Below are positions 1 through 11,001 of a stretch of DNA of 34,359 nucleotides, one piece after another. Within the stretch, counting starts at the first letter, position 1. Each line of letters starts with the position of its first letter. This stretch comes from Acidobacteriota bacterium (GTDB lineage Bacteria; Acidobacteriota; Terriglobia; Terriglobales; Acidobacteriaceae). The stretch covers positions 1-34,359 of the forward strand of contig PJLO01000025.1 in assembly GCA_003010405.1 (NCBI GenBank), read 5' to 3'. A program made the translations under genes and the position numbers. Under the pieces are notes generated by a model, which searched no databases, was not told where the DNA came from, and saw nothing but the letters and a program-made list of their open reading frames with translations.

Positions 1-55
1 CTACTGGCTCACTTTTACTCCGCCCTACTGGCCTACTTTTACTCCGCCCTTGACA
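1..55. mobile_element. Terminal repeats of an IS21-like insertion sequence (end only)
   Basis: Two 24-bp units lie head to tail at 1-24 and 25-48 and differ at only two adjacent positions. Both read CTACTGGC, two variable bases, then ACTTTTACTCCGCC. They are followed by CTTGACA ending at 55. Read on the other strand this begins TGTCAAGGGCGGAGTAAAAG. IS21-family elements end in 5'-TG...CA-3' and carry several copies of a repeat of this GGCGGAG-TAAAA kind near their tips, so this is probably the last 55 bp of an element lying left of the window. No transposase is visible, so the family call rests on the repeat pattern from memory. The tip also supplies a TTGACA that could act as an outward -35 box for the next gene, but no good -10 follows it. 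Confidence 0.5.
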
Positions 56-178
56 TCTACTTCGTCCGCAGTCAATTTCCCACCGTGACATGTGATTGAC
101 AGCGGAAAGAGCGTTGAATATCATCGGCGGTTCGCAACAACAGCTCAAGCTGAGGAACTCCGGAAGGGCGGCCCGATT

Positions 179-556
179 ATGGATAAACAAAAACTGGAAC
201 ACTACAGGAATTTGCTGGAAACTCGCCGACGCACTCTGCTCGAGAGCGTTGCGCGAAGCGAGGAGGACGGTCGCGCTGCACAGGAGGTCGACTCCGCACA
301 AGATGTTGCTGACCGCGCATCGAATTCTTATCAAAAAGAGTTTCTGTTCGCCCGCAGCAACAATGACCGGCAATTTGTGCGCCTCGTGGAACACGCGCTA
401 TCACATATCGCGGAAGGTACTTATGGTGAATGCGAACAGTGCGGCAGTGAGATCAACGAACGGAGGCTGGAAGCGGTTCCCTGGGCTCAGTATTGCCTCG
501 CGTGCCAGGAGAGATTGGACCGCGGAGAATTGGAGCAACGGCCCCAACAGGATTAG
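179..556 (+). CDS. DksA/TraR-family zinc-finger protein
   Basis: This 125-residue protein has an N-terminal alpha-helical region rich in Glu, Arg and Gln. Near its C-terminus is a four-cysteine zinc finger, CEQC followed 17 residues later by CLAC, the CX2C-X17-CX2C spacing of the DksA/TraR family. Members bind RNA polymerase through the secondary channel, often together with ppGpp, and some are uncharacterised general regulators. The ATG at 179 is preferred over the upstream in-frame start at 92 because the extra 29 residues do not resemble the family and MDKQKLEHYRNLLE is a typical beginning. A purine-rich stretch, GGAAGGGCGG, lies upstream. It is shorter than E. coli DksA (151 residues) and close to the short acidobacterial and deltaproteobacterial DksA-like proteins. 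The exact role is unknown. Confidence 0.85.
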   Translation: MDKQKLEHYRNLLETRRRTLLESVARSEEDGRAAQEVDSAQDVADRASNSYQKEFLFARSNNDRQFVRLVEHALSHIAEGTYGECEQCGSEINERRLEAVPWAQYCLACQERLDRGELEQRPQQD

Positions 557-719
557 TTTTTATTCCTGACGCTGATTACCCTGCGAGCGGTCGCGTCCCG
601 TACCAAGATCAGAGTGTGGGAACAGGCAGAAACGCGCAGTTTTCGACCAGGAAGGCACTGTTATTCTGATCGGCGAGTTGTGGAGGGAAGCCCGACGCGA
701 ATTAGAGAGTGCGGACGTC

Positions 720-1100
720 CTACGGCTTGCCTTCGGAGAATATATCGGAAATTTTCCGGCGCAGCATTGATCCTCCAAAAGCTCCCGCACATCCTGGCAA
801 CGACACCAGCACCGAACCAACAACGCTAGCGCGGGTAAAGTGCGCGGTCCGCGTGACGAGCATGAATGCAAGAATAGACAGCGGCACGGGAATGCCCACC
901 AGCAAGACCCATCTCCATGGACGAGCTGGACGCAAAAATCCCAGCAGCATCGTCGCCAAGGTTACAGCTAGAGCCGAGAGCAGTGGATCGGGTTCTTCCA
1001 TTGTTTCCACCAGCACATGGAGTATGCCGCAACCGATGCCCAGCGTAAGCGCGAAGAGCGCAAAGAGAAGCGGATAGCGTTCAGGCCTGGACGGTTTCAT
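720..1100 (-). CDS. Small four-helix membrane protein, unknown function
   Basis: This is a protein of about 126 residues beginning MKPSRPERY. It has four likely membrane segments: YPLLFALFALTLGIGCGILHV, LLSALAVTLATMLLGFL, WVLLVGIPVPLSILAFML and a Gly/Ser-rich VVGSVLVSLPGCAGAFGG. A basic tail follows (LRRKISDIF). I do not recognise a family. An in-frame ATG at 1154 would add 18 residues, but the start at 1100 has GAGGA about 10 bases upstream and a shorter, positively charged N-terminus. It lies convergent to the zinc-finger gene and downstream of the hydroxyacyl-CoA dehydrogenase on the same strand, with a probable terminator between them. It could be a YrzE- or DUF-type integral membrane protein. 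No transport or catalytic motif is visible. Confidence 0.6.
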   Translation of the reverse strand: MKPSRPERYPLLFALFALTLGIGCGILHVLVETMEEPDPLLSALAVTLATMLLGFLRPARPWRWVLLVGIPVPLSILAFMLVTRTAHFTRASVVGSVLVSLPGCAGAFGGSMLRRKISDIFSEGKP

Positions 1101-1261
1101 AACCAGTTTTGTCCTCTGCTCAGCGATTCCATTCACTGGGATTCCCGTGGACAACCGGGCACCACGAACTCCCCAATTCTTGCTGAACGCCGGCGTGTAT
1201 AGCGCATCGGAAGCCGACAGAGTTTCGAAAAAATACGCAGAATGAGCGGCGCTCCCACTTT

Positions 1262-1304
1262 TTTTTCAATTTGAAAAAGAAAAAGGCACACTCGCGTGCG
1301 AGCC
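1262..1304 (-). terminator. Probable terminator after the hydroxyacyl-CoA dehydrogenase
   Basis: On the minus strand an imperfect GC-rich hairpin (1304-1285, outer arms GGC/GCC) starts at the last base of the dehydrogenase stop codon. It is followed by TTTTTCTTTTT (1284-1274). An A/T palindrome, TTTTTCAA-T-TTGAAAAA at 1262-1278, overlaps the T tract. The stem has mismatches, so termination strength is uncertain. Confidence 0.55.
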
Positions 1305-2155
1305 TACTCGTACTCGTAGAAGCCGCGTCCAGACTTCCGGCCAAGCCAGCCAGCATCCACCATTTTAACGAGGAGCGGACAAGGCCGGTACTTGGGATCG
1401 CCGAGACCGCTGTGCAGCACACGCAGAACGTCGAGGCACACATCGAGGCCGATAAAGTCGGCGAGCGCCAGCGGACCCATCGGGTGCGCCATGCCAAGCT
1501 TGAATACTTCATCCACGGCTTCCGGCGTGGCCACTCCTTCCATAACTGCATAAACCGCCTCGTTGATCATGGGCACCAAAACGCGATTGCTCACAAAGCC
1601 CGGAGAGTCATTGACGGCGACGGAAGTCTTTCCCAGCCGCTCGGCGATGGCTGTGATTGTCGCAAAAGTTTCATCGCTAGTAGCAAGACCGCGAATAACC
1701 TCTACAAGTTTCATCATCGGAACGGGATTGAAAAAATGCATGCCGATCACGCGATCGGGGCGCTTGGTTTGCGCGGCAAGCTTAGTGATGGAGATGGACG
1801 AAGTGTTTGACGCAAGAATCGTTTCAGCTGGACAGCGTTGATCGAGTTGCTGAAAAAGAGACTGCTTGATCTCAAAGCGCTCGCTGGCAGCTTCAATGAC
1901 AAGTTGACAGGATGCGAGCAAGTCGCTCGAAAGCGTGCCCTGAATGCGGGCCAGCGCCATATCGCGCTCAGCAGGCGACAGTTTGGACTTTGCAACCTCG
2001 CGCTGCAGGTTCATTTCGATTGTAGCAATGCCACGCTCCAACAAGCGTTGCTCCACATCTACCAGAATCACGTTGAACCCGGCTTTCGCGCAGACGTGCG
2101 TAATCCCATTTCCCATCGTCCCGGCACCAACGACGCCAACGGTTCGGATAATCAT
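1304..2155 (-). CDS. 3-hydroxyacyl-CoA dehydrogenase (3-hydroxybutyryl-CoA dehydrogenase type)
   Basis: This 283-residue enzyme oxidises L-3-hydroxyacyl-CoA to 3-ketoacyl-CoA with NAD+, in beta-oxidation or butanoate metabolism in the cytoplasm. The N-terminal Rossmann fold shows GAGTMG at residues 10-15. The catalytic set is present: SNTSS (116-120), His140 in MHFFNPVP, Glu152, and Asn190 in GFVSNR. The C-terminal dimerisation domain ends in [12 protein letters not shown]. The length matches stand-alone Hbd/PaaH enzymes rather than multifunctional FadB. The start at 2155 is fixed by AAGGAGG six bases upstream; an extension to 2230 is open but lacks these signals. The gene stands alone between two terminators. 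Whether its substrate is short-chain (hbd) or broader cannot be told from sequence. Confidence 0.93.
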   Translation of the reverse strand: MIIRTVGVVGAGTMGNGITHVCAKAGFNVILVDVEQRLLERGIATIEMNLQREVAKSKLSPAERDMALARIQGTLSSDLLASCQLVIEAASERFEIKQSLFQQLDQRCPAETILASNTSSISITKLAAQTKRPDRVIGMHFFNPVPMMKLVEVIRGLATSDETFATITAIAERLGKTSVAVNDSPGFVSNRVLVPMINEAVYAVMEGVATPEAVDEVFKLGMAHPMGPLALADFIGLDVCLDVLRVLHSGLGDPKYRPCPLLVKMVDAGWLGRKSGRGFYEYE

Positions 2156-2170
2156 ATGCCTCCTTGTCAC

Positions 2171-2230
2171 GTCCGCCGCCCCGTTGAGGCGGACGGCCGA
2201 GTGTATCAAAGGAGAACCGGATTTTGCCAA
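2171..2230 (-). promoter_or_regulatory. Candidate promoter and leader hairpin of the hydroxyacyl-CoA dehydrogenase gene
   Basis: On the minus strand TTGGCA (2230-2225) is followed 17 bases later by GATACA (2207-2202), a fair -35/-10 pair just downstream of the atp terminator. The transcript would then carry a hairpin with perfect 7-bp arms GTCCGCC/GGCGGAC (2194-2188 with 2177-2171, loop of 10) ending a few bases before the Shine-Dalgarno AAGGAGG. The -10 is weak (3 of 6), so the promoter is tentative; the inverted repeat is directly visible. Confidence 0.4.
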
Positions 2231-2266
2231 AAAACAAAGCCCCGGATTTCTCCGGGGCTTTGTTTT
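2231..2266. terminator. Bidirectional Rho-independent terminator of the atp operon
   Basis: Perfect 15-bp arms pair here: AAAACAAAGCCCCGG (2231-2245) with its complement (2252-2266) around a 6-base loop. The stem has a GC core and A/T flanks, so it yields a U tract on either strand. It lies 9 bases past the atpC stop and separates the operon from the dehydrogenase gene. Confidence 0.93.
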
Positions 2267-2274
2267 CCAGGAAA

Positions 2275-2685
2275 TTACTGTAATTGCCCCTTGGCGACCT
2301 CAATGCGGGCTTCGGCGCGAGCCAAAGCCTCACTGGCTTCTTCGAACGCCTCGGCGTTCTCGGCCTTCATCATGTGCTCCTGTGCGCGCGCGCGAGCGGC
2401 TTCGGCGCGAGCCAAATCGATATCCTCGGCACGCTCGGCGGTTTCAGCGAGAATGGTCACCTTATCGGAGAGAACCTCGGCGAATCCCCAAGCAACCGAA
2501 ATGCGCGTATAAGCCCCGCCACTGGAGTACGCGATTTCGCCAACAGCGAGCTCGGTGATAAGGGGCGCGTGACCGGGAAGGATTCCGAGGTAACCGTTGC
2601 GGCCCGGAATCTGAATTCTGTCAGCACGGTCCCTGATGACCACACGCTCCGGCGTGACGATTTCGAGTTCGATAGTATCTGCCAT
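2275..2685 (-). CDS. atpC: ATP synthase F1 epsilon subunit
   Basis: At 136 residues this is the usual size for the epsilon subunit. It belongs to the central stalk, contacts gamma and the c-ring, and can inhibit ATP hydrolysis. The N-terminal beta-sandwich starts [16 protein letters not shown] and contains [14 protein letters not shown], the most conserved epsilon motif. The C-terminal half is the Ala/Glu/Arg-rich helical hairpin (about residues 85-133). A DELSD-like ATP-binding motif is not evident in the helical part. It is the last gene of the operon, 59 bases after atpD and directly before the terminator. AGGA lies about 9 bases upstream of the ATG. Confidence 0.95.
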   Translation of the reverse strand: MADTIELEIVTPERVVIRDRADRIQIPGRNGYLGILPGHAPLITELAVGEIAYSSGGAYTRISVAWGFAEVLSDKVTILAETAERAEDIDLARAEAARARAQEHMMKAENAEAFEEASEALARAEARIEVAKGQLQ

Positions 2686-2744
2686 TTGTAATATCCTGAG
2701 TCTCCGTCCTCAGCGATGACGATAAGGACGGAGTACTCGTTTTC

Positions 2745-4295
<1,551 letters not shown>

Positions 4296-5330
4296 CTACA
4301 GCGCTGCGGCTCCGCTGACGATCTCGATGATTTCCTTGGTAATTGCGGCCTGACGGACGCGATTCATCGTGAGCGTGAGCGAGTCGATTAATTCGCCGGC
4401 ATTCTTTGTGGCAGAGTCCATTGCAGTCATGCGAGCGGCATGTTCAGCCGCCACGGATTCCAGCATGGCCCGGTAAACTTCTGAAATGACGTACTTCGGA
4501 AGCAGTGCCCGGAACAAATCAACCGCGGGCTGCTCGTAAATGTAGTCCACCTGCGGAGTAAAGAACTCAGCAGCACGACGGTCAATGGCACTGGTATCCT
4601 GCTCTTGCAGTGCGACGCCAGCCGAAACGGCTGCTTCACCGGCGCGTTCCCGTTCTTCGAGAGACAACTCTATTGCCTTCTCAATATCGCGTTCACCAAT
4701 TGAGCCAACAGGCAATACCTGCTGAACGACCAGACGCTGCGCGATAACGGACTTGAATTCATTGAAAAGCACGTAGACCGCGTCAATGTCGCCGAGTGTA
4801 TAGCGCTCGATGATGTCTTCGGCGATAGGCGAAACGTGGCTGAACTGCGGAGCCTTAAGAATGCCCAAGTGCTCGCCGGTAATCCGAACGGGTGCCGTAC
4901 GTGCTTCATTTGAGCTCTGCGCCGAATAACGACGACGGAAGTAGTCGCGCCCTTTTCTGCCTATGCACTCCAAATCGACATTGACGTTGGATTTGGAGTC
5001 GAGAAATTGCTGTGCAGCCTTGAGCAGGTTGGAATTGAATCCCCCGGCCAAACCTCGGTCGCCAGTGACAACGAGTAGGACAATGTTGCGCTCCTCACGT
5101 GTTTCCAGCAGCGGATGTTTTGCCTTGCCGGTTTCGGGGTCAATTACGTCCGCCCGCTCTACCAAAGACTTAAGCACATTCGTCAGCATCTGCGCATAAG
5201 GACGGCTTGCCAGGGCACGTTCCTGCGCGCGACGAAGCTTGGCGGCAGCGACCATGTTCATGGCCTTGGTAATCTGCCGCGTGCTCTTCACACTGCGGAT
5301 ACGACGCCGGATATCTAGAACGTTAGCCAT
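4296..5330 (-). CDS. atpG: ATP synthase F1 gamma subunit, long form
   Basis: This is the rotor shaft of the F1 motor. Both ends are typical: MANVLDIRRRIRSVKSTRQITKAMNMVAA forms the N-terminal coiled-coil arm, and AMDSATKNAGELIDSLTLTMNRVRQAAITKEI forms the C-terminal arm. GDRGLAGGFN marks the Rossmann-like middle. At 344 residues it is about 50 longer than E. coli gamma (287). Most of the excess is one charged insert at about residues 215-260 (ELSLEERERAGEAAV... through DRRAAEFFTP) in the globular middle domain. Cyanobacterial and chloroplast gamma also carry a middle insert, but I see no redox Cys pair here. It follows atpA after 24 bases. Confidence 0.95.
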   Translation of the reverse strand: MANVLDIRRRIRSVKSTRQITKAMNMVAAAKLRRAQERALASRPYAQMLTNVLKSLVERADVIDPETGKAKHPLLETREERNIVLLVVTGDRGLAGGFNSNLLKAAQQFLDSKSNVNVDLECIGRKGRDYFRRRYSAQSSNEARTAPVRITGEHLGILKAPQFSHVSPIAEDIIERYTLGDIDAVYVLFNEFKSVIAQRLVVQQVLPVGSIGERDIEKAIELSLEERERAGEAAVSAGVALQEQDTSAIDRRAAEFFTPQVDYIYEQPAVDLFRALLPKYVISEVYRAMLESVAAEHAARMTAMDSATKNAGELIDSLTLTMNRVRQAAITKEIIEIVSGAAAL

Positions 5331-5354
5331 ATTAGTTCACTCTGGCAGTTGCCC

Positions 5355-7060
<1,706 letters not shown>

Positions 7061-7603
7061 CTAACTCTCACTTAGCCGCTGCCGAATGCGCTGTAACTGA
7101 CCGCTCACGGAACCGTCATAGATCGTGCTACCAACCCGCACTATTACCCCGCCAATCAACTTCTTATCAATTGCATAATGCGGAGTAACAGTCTTGCCGG
7201 TCAGGCACGAAATCTCCGCGATCAGCGAGGAACGCAGCTCCGGGCCGAGTTCACGGGCACTAACGATTTCGGCGGCAATACGTCCATTGCGGCAATTAAG
7301 CTCGGTATCCAACTGTTTGGCAATTTCCGGAAGCAGCGCGGTTCGATCCTGGTCGATAAGCACCGCGACCAGGTTACGAACTGGACGGTCGGTTACACCA
7401 ACCTTTGCAGCGAGTGCGTCCAAAACCTTCCGCTTCTGCTCTACAGGGATACCCTGTGACTCCCACACCACGCGCAGTTCGCTGCTTTGCTCAAACGCTG
7501 CCACTAAAGAGCGGAGTTGCTCGACAACCTTGGAAGCATCCAACTTGGCGCTTTCGATAACGTCGACAAAGGCGCGGGCGTAACGCTTGGATACAGCTGC
7601 CAT
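7061..7603 (-). CDS. atpH: ATP synthase F1 delta subunit
   Basis: At 180 residues this is the usual length for delta/OSCP, which joins the top of F1 to the b/b' stator. The N-terminal helical bundle starts MAAVSKRYARAFVDVIE, the standard opening. The C-terminal domain includes LTGKTVTPHYAIDKKLIGGVIVRVGSTIYDGSVSGQLQRIRQRL, matching the conserved GG(I/V)xVRxGxxxxDxSvxgqLxxL block. Its ATG overlaps the atpF stop codon by one base (TAATG), which points to coupled translation with atpF. Confidence 0.95.
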   Translation of the reverse strand: MAAVSKRYARAFVDVIESAKLDASKVVEQLRSLVAAFEQSSELRVVWESQGIPVEQKRKVLDALAAKVGVTDRPVRNLVAVLIDQDRTALLPEIAKQLDTELNCRNGRIAAEIVSARELGPELRSSLIAEISCLTGKTVTPHYAIDKKLIGGVIVRVGSTIYDGSVSGQLQRIRQRLSES

Positions 7604-8376
7604 TATTGGCCATCCTTTCCGAGCTGAGCGGCAAAGCCGTGCACCAGCGCCTGATCGGTTACCTCATCTACCTTAATTTTCTTTTCTGCGAGTCCTACTG
7701 CGAGATCGGCGACATAACACTTGAGCTCGCGCTGCGCAGCACGAACCGCTTCTGAAATCTCCTGCTCCGCAGATGCAATGACATTCATTGCATCCTGCTC
7801 CGCAGCAGCCTTGATTCGTTGCTCCTCTGCAGCAAAATCAGCTTCGGCAGCAGTGCGTATCTCGGTGATTTCAACGTCGAGCTTGGCCAAGCGGCCTTCA
7901 ATCTCGCTCAAACGCGCACTCGCCTCGGCACTAGCCTTGCGAGCGTCTTCAAAGCCTTTTTGAATTTCTTCGGTGCGAGGAGCAAAACCACGCGGAAGAG
8001 CCTTGCGTATCACCCAACCCAACGCCCCGGCAAGAATTGCAAAATTTACACAGAGGAATCCCCAATACACAGCCTCTTTCGAGAAGCCGGTCTTTGCAGC
8101 CACGGCCTGCACAATTGAGGAATACTTGAACTGGGCGTTCTCCTCCTCTTCCTCTTCTTCTGTTGCGACTCCCTCGGAATGACCCTGCTCAGCGTGATTG
8201 GAAACTTCGCCGAGATCGTGTCCAGGCGCTTTTTCAGCACCCGCAGCATGCGGACTGGCAGCGTCCGCAGCAGGGTGAGCCTGAGACTCGGGATTCGCGA
8301 AAAGCCGACCCGTGGCCAGCATGAGCCCGAGGATAAGGATACAAGTACAGACTAAATTCTTCTTTTTCTGTGACAT
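7603..8376 (-). CDS. atpF: ATP synthase F0 b subunit with signal peptide and acidic/His-rich N-terminal extension
   Basis: This 257-residue stator subunit is about 100 residues longer than ordinary b subunits. Residues 1-27 look like a signal peptide (KKKN, hydrophobic core to LFA, then NP). Residues 28-85 are polar, with several His and a run of seven Glu (73-79). The real membrane anchor follows at about 103-123 (VYWGFLCVNFAILAGALGWVI). Then comes the usual long Ala/Glu/Arg coiled coil that reaches delta. Cleavage would leave the polar domain outside the cytoplasm and keep the normal b topology. It overlaps b' (TGATG) and atpH (TAATG). The family call rests on the coiled coil and position; the N-terminal part is unusual. 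Confidence 0.88.
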   Translation of the reverse strand: MSQKKKNLVCTCILILGLMLATGRLFANPESQAHPAADAASPHAAGAEKAPGHDLGEVSNHAEQGHSEGVATEEEEEEENAQFKYSSIVQAVAAKTGFSKEAVYWGFLCVNFAILAGALGWVIRKALPRGFAPRTEEIQKGFEDARKASAEASARLSEIEGRLAKLDVEITEIRTAAEADFAAEEQRIKAAAEQDAMNVIASAEQEISEAVRAAQRELKCYVADLAVGLAEKKIKVDEVTDQALVHGFAAQLGKDGQ

Positions 8377-8849
8377 CAGCCCCTGCCCACGACTGCCGGG
8401 CGAGAACCGGCAGGTTGAAGTACAGCTCGAATAATCTGGCTGGCGATACGGTCGCTTTCAGTATTGAGAGAGGCGCGGGCGGCAGCAGATTCTTGTTCGA
8501 TCTGAGCTTTGGCTTGAGCTACCTGCTGATGGGCGCGCTCACGTGCCTGGGCCACTGCCGCAGCGCGCGCATCAATAGCCTGCTTGCGGCGGTTTTCCAG
8601 TGCTTTGAAGATAGCCAGTTTTGCATCACGAAGTCGCGTCTCATATTCGGTAGCGCGGGCGGCGGCGACGGCGATATCTGCGTGCGCCTGTTCTATCGCT
8701 CCCTCTGTACGTTTCCGACGCTCGGCTAGAACGGCTTCCAAGGGCCTGTGTAATATCACGTAATACAGGCTGTATAGCAGTACAAGAAGCACCGCGGTGG
8801 GGATGGCGCCGAGCAGTAGTGCGCCTAATTGCCTGAAGGTCTGTTCCAT
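8376..8849 (-). CDS. ATP synthase F0 b' subunit (second b-type stator)
   Basis: This 157-residue protein has one N-terminal membrane helix (LGALLLGAIPTAVLLVLLYSLYYVI) followed by HRPLEAVLAERRKRTEGAIEQA, the conserved b-type motif, and a long Ala/Gln/Arg coiled coil. Together with the next gene it would form a b/b' heterodimer, as in photosynthetic bacteria and chloroplasts. It opens the operon: a promoter and hairpin leader lie upstream, and no a (atpB) or c (atpE) gene precedes it. Its stop overlaps the atpF start (TGATG). The ribosome binding site is weak (CTGGA). Confidence 0.9.
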   Translation of the reverse strand: MEQTFRQLGALLLGAIPTAVLLVLLYSLYYVILHRPLEAVLAERRKRTEGAIEQAHADIAVAAARATEYETRLRDAKLAIFKALENRRKQAIDARAAAVAQARERAHQQVAQAKAQIEQESAAARASLNTESDRIASQIIRAVLQPAGSRPAVVGRG

Positions 8850-8879
8850 TCCAGTGTCAATTCCATTACAGACTTCAAC

Positions 8880-8976
8880 GCCGACTCGGATACAGACAAG
8901 TCGGCAGCCGAAAAAAGTAAGAACTTAGGTTATTCAAGGACCTGCTCAAGTTACCACTGCGGAACAGAGTTGTCAA
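8880..8976 (-). promoter_or_regulatory. Promoter and leader hairpin of the atp operon
   Basis: On the minus strand a perfect TTGACA (8976-8971) is followed after 17 bases by TAACTT (8953-8948). A transcript starting near 8941 would have a leader of about 90 bases. The leader contains a perfect 7-bp inverted repeat GCCGACT/AGTCGGC (8905-8899 with 8886-8880, loop 12), 30 bases before the b' start. The -10 is poor (3 of 6), so the exact start is uncertain. Confidence 0.5.
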
Positions 8977-8981
8977 TGCAT

Positions 8982-9028
8982 GAAAAAAAGGAAGGGCCAA
9001 AAGGCTGGCGCCCATTTTGGCATTGGCC
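8982..9028 (-). terminator. Rho-independent terminator of hfq-hflX
   Basis: On the minus strand GCCAAAA (9021-9015) pairs with TTTTGGC (9002-8996). The 12-base loop can fold further through TGG/CCA. CCTTCCTTTTTTT follows (8995-8983). An alternative pairing GGCCAA/TTGGCC uses 9028-9023. It ends the hfq-hflX transcript just before the atp promoter. Confidence 0.65.
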
Positions 9029-9109
9029 AATAAGGAAAAAACTTGAGCCGGCTCTCGAACTTTCTTGACTGTCGGCTTGAACGCGCTAACATCTTTCTTC
9101 GATCGCCTC

Positions 9110-9180
9110 CGATCCAATTCAGGATCGAATGGGTCTGTAGCTCAGGACGTTTACCGCTCTTGAGCCACAGGCCCATTTGG
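9110..9180. repeat. Long imperfect hairpin plus adjoining short hairpin downstream of hflX
   Basis: A 17-base arm at 9128-9144 pairs with 9161-9177: 15 Watson-Crick pairs, one G-U and one A-C mismatch, 16-base loop. The pairing can extend three bases further out with wobbles. It abuts a perfect 6-bp repeat CGATCC/GGATCG (9110-9115, 9122-9127). Neither strand has a T run after it. It lies 46 bases past the hflX stop and may protect the mRNA 3' end or be an intergenic palindromic repeat. Confidence 0.6.
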
Positions 9181-9222
9181 TTTCTGGCTTGAATGGCAAA
9201 GGGTTCTAAAAAGACCACAGCG

Positions 9223-10677
9223 TCAATCAGCGGGGTTCGTTCTTGGTCGCCTCGGCCTACCGGATACCACAAACCTGCCAAGCTTACGCAGCAGCGACTC
9301 GGGCGCATCGACCTCAATCTCCACTACGTTTTCTCCATACCTGCGCGAGAGAACGACACTGCGCGCCTCCAGTAGCGCAATTGCTTTCCCTTCCGACTGC
9401 GGAACTCTCAGTCGTGCCCGCTCGATGGGGTCCATTTCCAGGTGCGCGTCAATTGCGGCAAGTAGGCGATCAAGGTTAAGGCCAGAAGCTGCCGATATAT
9501 GGACGCTTTCCGAAGAATCTTTGAGCGTGCTGCGAGTTTGCTCGTCGAAAAGGTCGATCTTGTTCAGCACATGAATCTGAGGCTTGCCTTCGGCTTCCAG
9601 TTCGCGCAAAACGGAGTCCACCTGAGCCATCTGCTCGGCAGCCGTCGGGCTGGTTGCGTCGGTAACCTGTAACAAAATCGTCGCCCGCTGAACCTCCTCA
9701 AGGGTGGCCCGAAACGCCGATACCAAGGTCGTGGGCAGGTTGCGGATGAAACCCACCGTATCAGACAAAAGCACATCGCGGCGCGACGGCAAGGTAACGC
9801 TGCGCAGCGTGGGGTCGAGTGTTGCGAACATGCGCGAGCTTTCGAGCACTCCGGCGCGAGTCAAGGCATTGAAAAGCGTGGATTTACCGGCATTGGTGTA
9901 GCCGACCAGCGCGACAACCGGAACCGGAATGCTTTCGCGACGCTGGCGCTGCTGTGAACGGATGCGACGCACATCCTCAATCTGCTCTTTGACGTGCTTG
10001 ATGCGGCGATGAATCTTTCTCCGGTCGGTTTCAAGCTGAGTTTCACCCGGTCCGCGTGTACCAATCCCGCCGCCAAGCTGCGACATCTCGGCACCCCGTC
10101 CGGCCAATCGCGGCAACATGTATTCGAGCTGTGCAAGTTCAACCTGCAGCTGTCCTTCACGGGTGCGCGCGTGACGGGCAAAGATATCCAGAATCAGTTG
10201 TGTGCGATCGACCACGCGGCAGTGAAACTCGCGCTCAAGATTACGAAGCTGGGAGGACGACAGTTCGTGGTCGAATATGAGGAGATCGGCGTCGGCCATC
10301 TTAGCCGCAGCTGCAACCTCTTCGACCTTTCCGCGCCCAATCAGAGTTGCCGGGTCCGGGCGGTCGCGACGCTGCAACACTTCTCCGACCACAATCGCAC
10401 CCGCGCTCAGCGTCAGCTCACGTAGTTCCGCAAGAGATTCTTCGGCGTTGAATGGTATGGCGTGGTCGGATGCATCCAGACGCAAACTTTTTGACGCAGA
10501 CTTAGCCTCTCGCGCCTGAGGGGTAACACGGGAGCCATCCACGCTCCCAGCTCCGCTCTCGGGTCGCGCAGAGGGGCGGCCGCGCAATTCGACTCCGACC
10601 AAATAAGCGCGCTCAGGTCCTGTGCGAATGCGAGATCGCTCCGCGGAGGACACTGCGATCTCCAAAGGGCAAGGCAC
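9223..10677 (-). CDS. hflX: GTPase HflX
   Basis: HflX is a ribosome-associated GTPase that splits stalled 70S ribosomes under stress. The N-terminal HflX domain includes [13 protein letters not shown] (108-120) and [13 protein letters not shown]. Next come the Gly-rich linker [19 protein letters not shown] (202-220) and the coiled arm. The G domain has G1 GYTNAGKS (259-266), G3 DTVGF (306-310), G4 NKID (372-375) and G5 SAA (395-397). At 484 residues it is longer than E. coli HflX (426). The extra length is a low-complexity Arg/Ser/Ala stretch near residues 30-70 and a basic tail ([13 protein letters not shown]). The start is a GTG at 10677, 18 bases after hfq; its ribosome binding site is weak, so the start is provisional. 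The hfq-hflX order matches that in many proteobacteria. Confidence 0.96.
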   Translation of the reverse strand: MPCPLEIAVSSAERSRIRTGPERAYLVGVELRGRPSARPESGAGSVDGSRVTPQAREAKSASKSLRLDASDHAIPFNAEESLAELRELTLSAGAIVVGEVLQRRDRPDPATLIGRGKVEEVAAAAKMADADLLIFDHELSSSQLRNLEREFHCRVVDRTQLILDIFARHARTREGQLQVELAQLEYMLPRLAGRGAEMSQLGGGIGTRGPGETQLETDRRKIHRRIKHVKEQIEDVRRIRSQQRQRRESIPVPVVALVGYTNAGKSTLFNALTRAGVLESSRMFATLDPTLRSVTLPSRRDVLLSDTVGFIRNLPTTLVSAFRATLEEVQRATILLQVTDATSPTAAEQMAQVDSVLRELEAEGKPQIHVLNKIDLFDEQTRSTLKDSSESVHISAASGLNLDRLLAAIDAHLEMDPIERARLRVPQSEGKAIALLEARSVVLSRRYGENVVEIEVDAPESLLRKLGRFVVSGRPRRPRTNPAD

Positions 10678-10695
10678 CTTACGCTCAGCGATGGC

Positions 10696-11001
10696 TCACC
10701 CCTGCGACGTGGTGGTGATGGGGCCAGGCGCGGAAGGTGTCGCGGGAGCAGCCGCGGGGGCCGAAGTCACTGGAGCACGTTCAACGTGAGGGGCACGGCC
10801 CATCACGACCGTGGAAATGGCGTGCTTGAAGATTAATTGTTCTTGATTGTTGGTCTCTAGAACCACCGAGTACTTATCAAAAGACCGAATGCGGCCAGAC
10901 AACTTTACGCCGCTAAGCAGGTAAATCGTAATGAAAGACTTGTCTTTCCGTGCAGTATTGAGGAATGAATCTTGTATATTCTGTGCCGGCTTGCTTTCCA
11001 T
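10696..11001 (-). CDS. hfq: RNA chaperone Hfq
   Basis: This 101-residue protein has a standard Hfq core: NIQDSFLN with the conserved Gln, then [25 protein letters not shown] (Sm1), and [11 protein letters not shown] (Sm2, KHA in place of the common YKHA). Hexamers bind U-rich small RNAs and A-rich mRNAs. From about residue 72 there is a disordered Ala/Pro/Thr-rich tail, longer than the Gram-positive form and different in composition from the E. coli tail. GGAG lies about 11 bases upstream of the ATG. It forms an operon with hflX, 18 bases apart. Confidence 0.96.
   Translation of the reverse strand: MESKPAQNIQDSFLNTARKDKSFITIYLLSGVKLSGRIRSFDKYSVVLETNNQEQLIFKHAISTVVMGRAPHVERAPVTSAPAAAPATPSAPGPITTTSQG

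Noticed and set aside
1..55. The short repeats as the start of a CRISPR array
   Set aside because: The units are directly adjacent without spacers and have no internal dyad; an IS end explains them better.
9128..9180. A tRNA-like 5' half (GGGTCTGTAGCTCAGG) after hflX
   Set aside because: No anticodon arm, T arm or matching acceptor strand follows; the bases are instead one side of a long hairpin.
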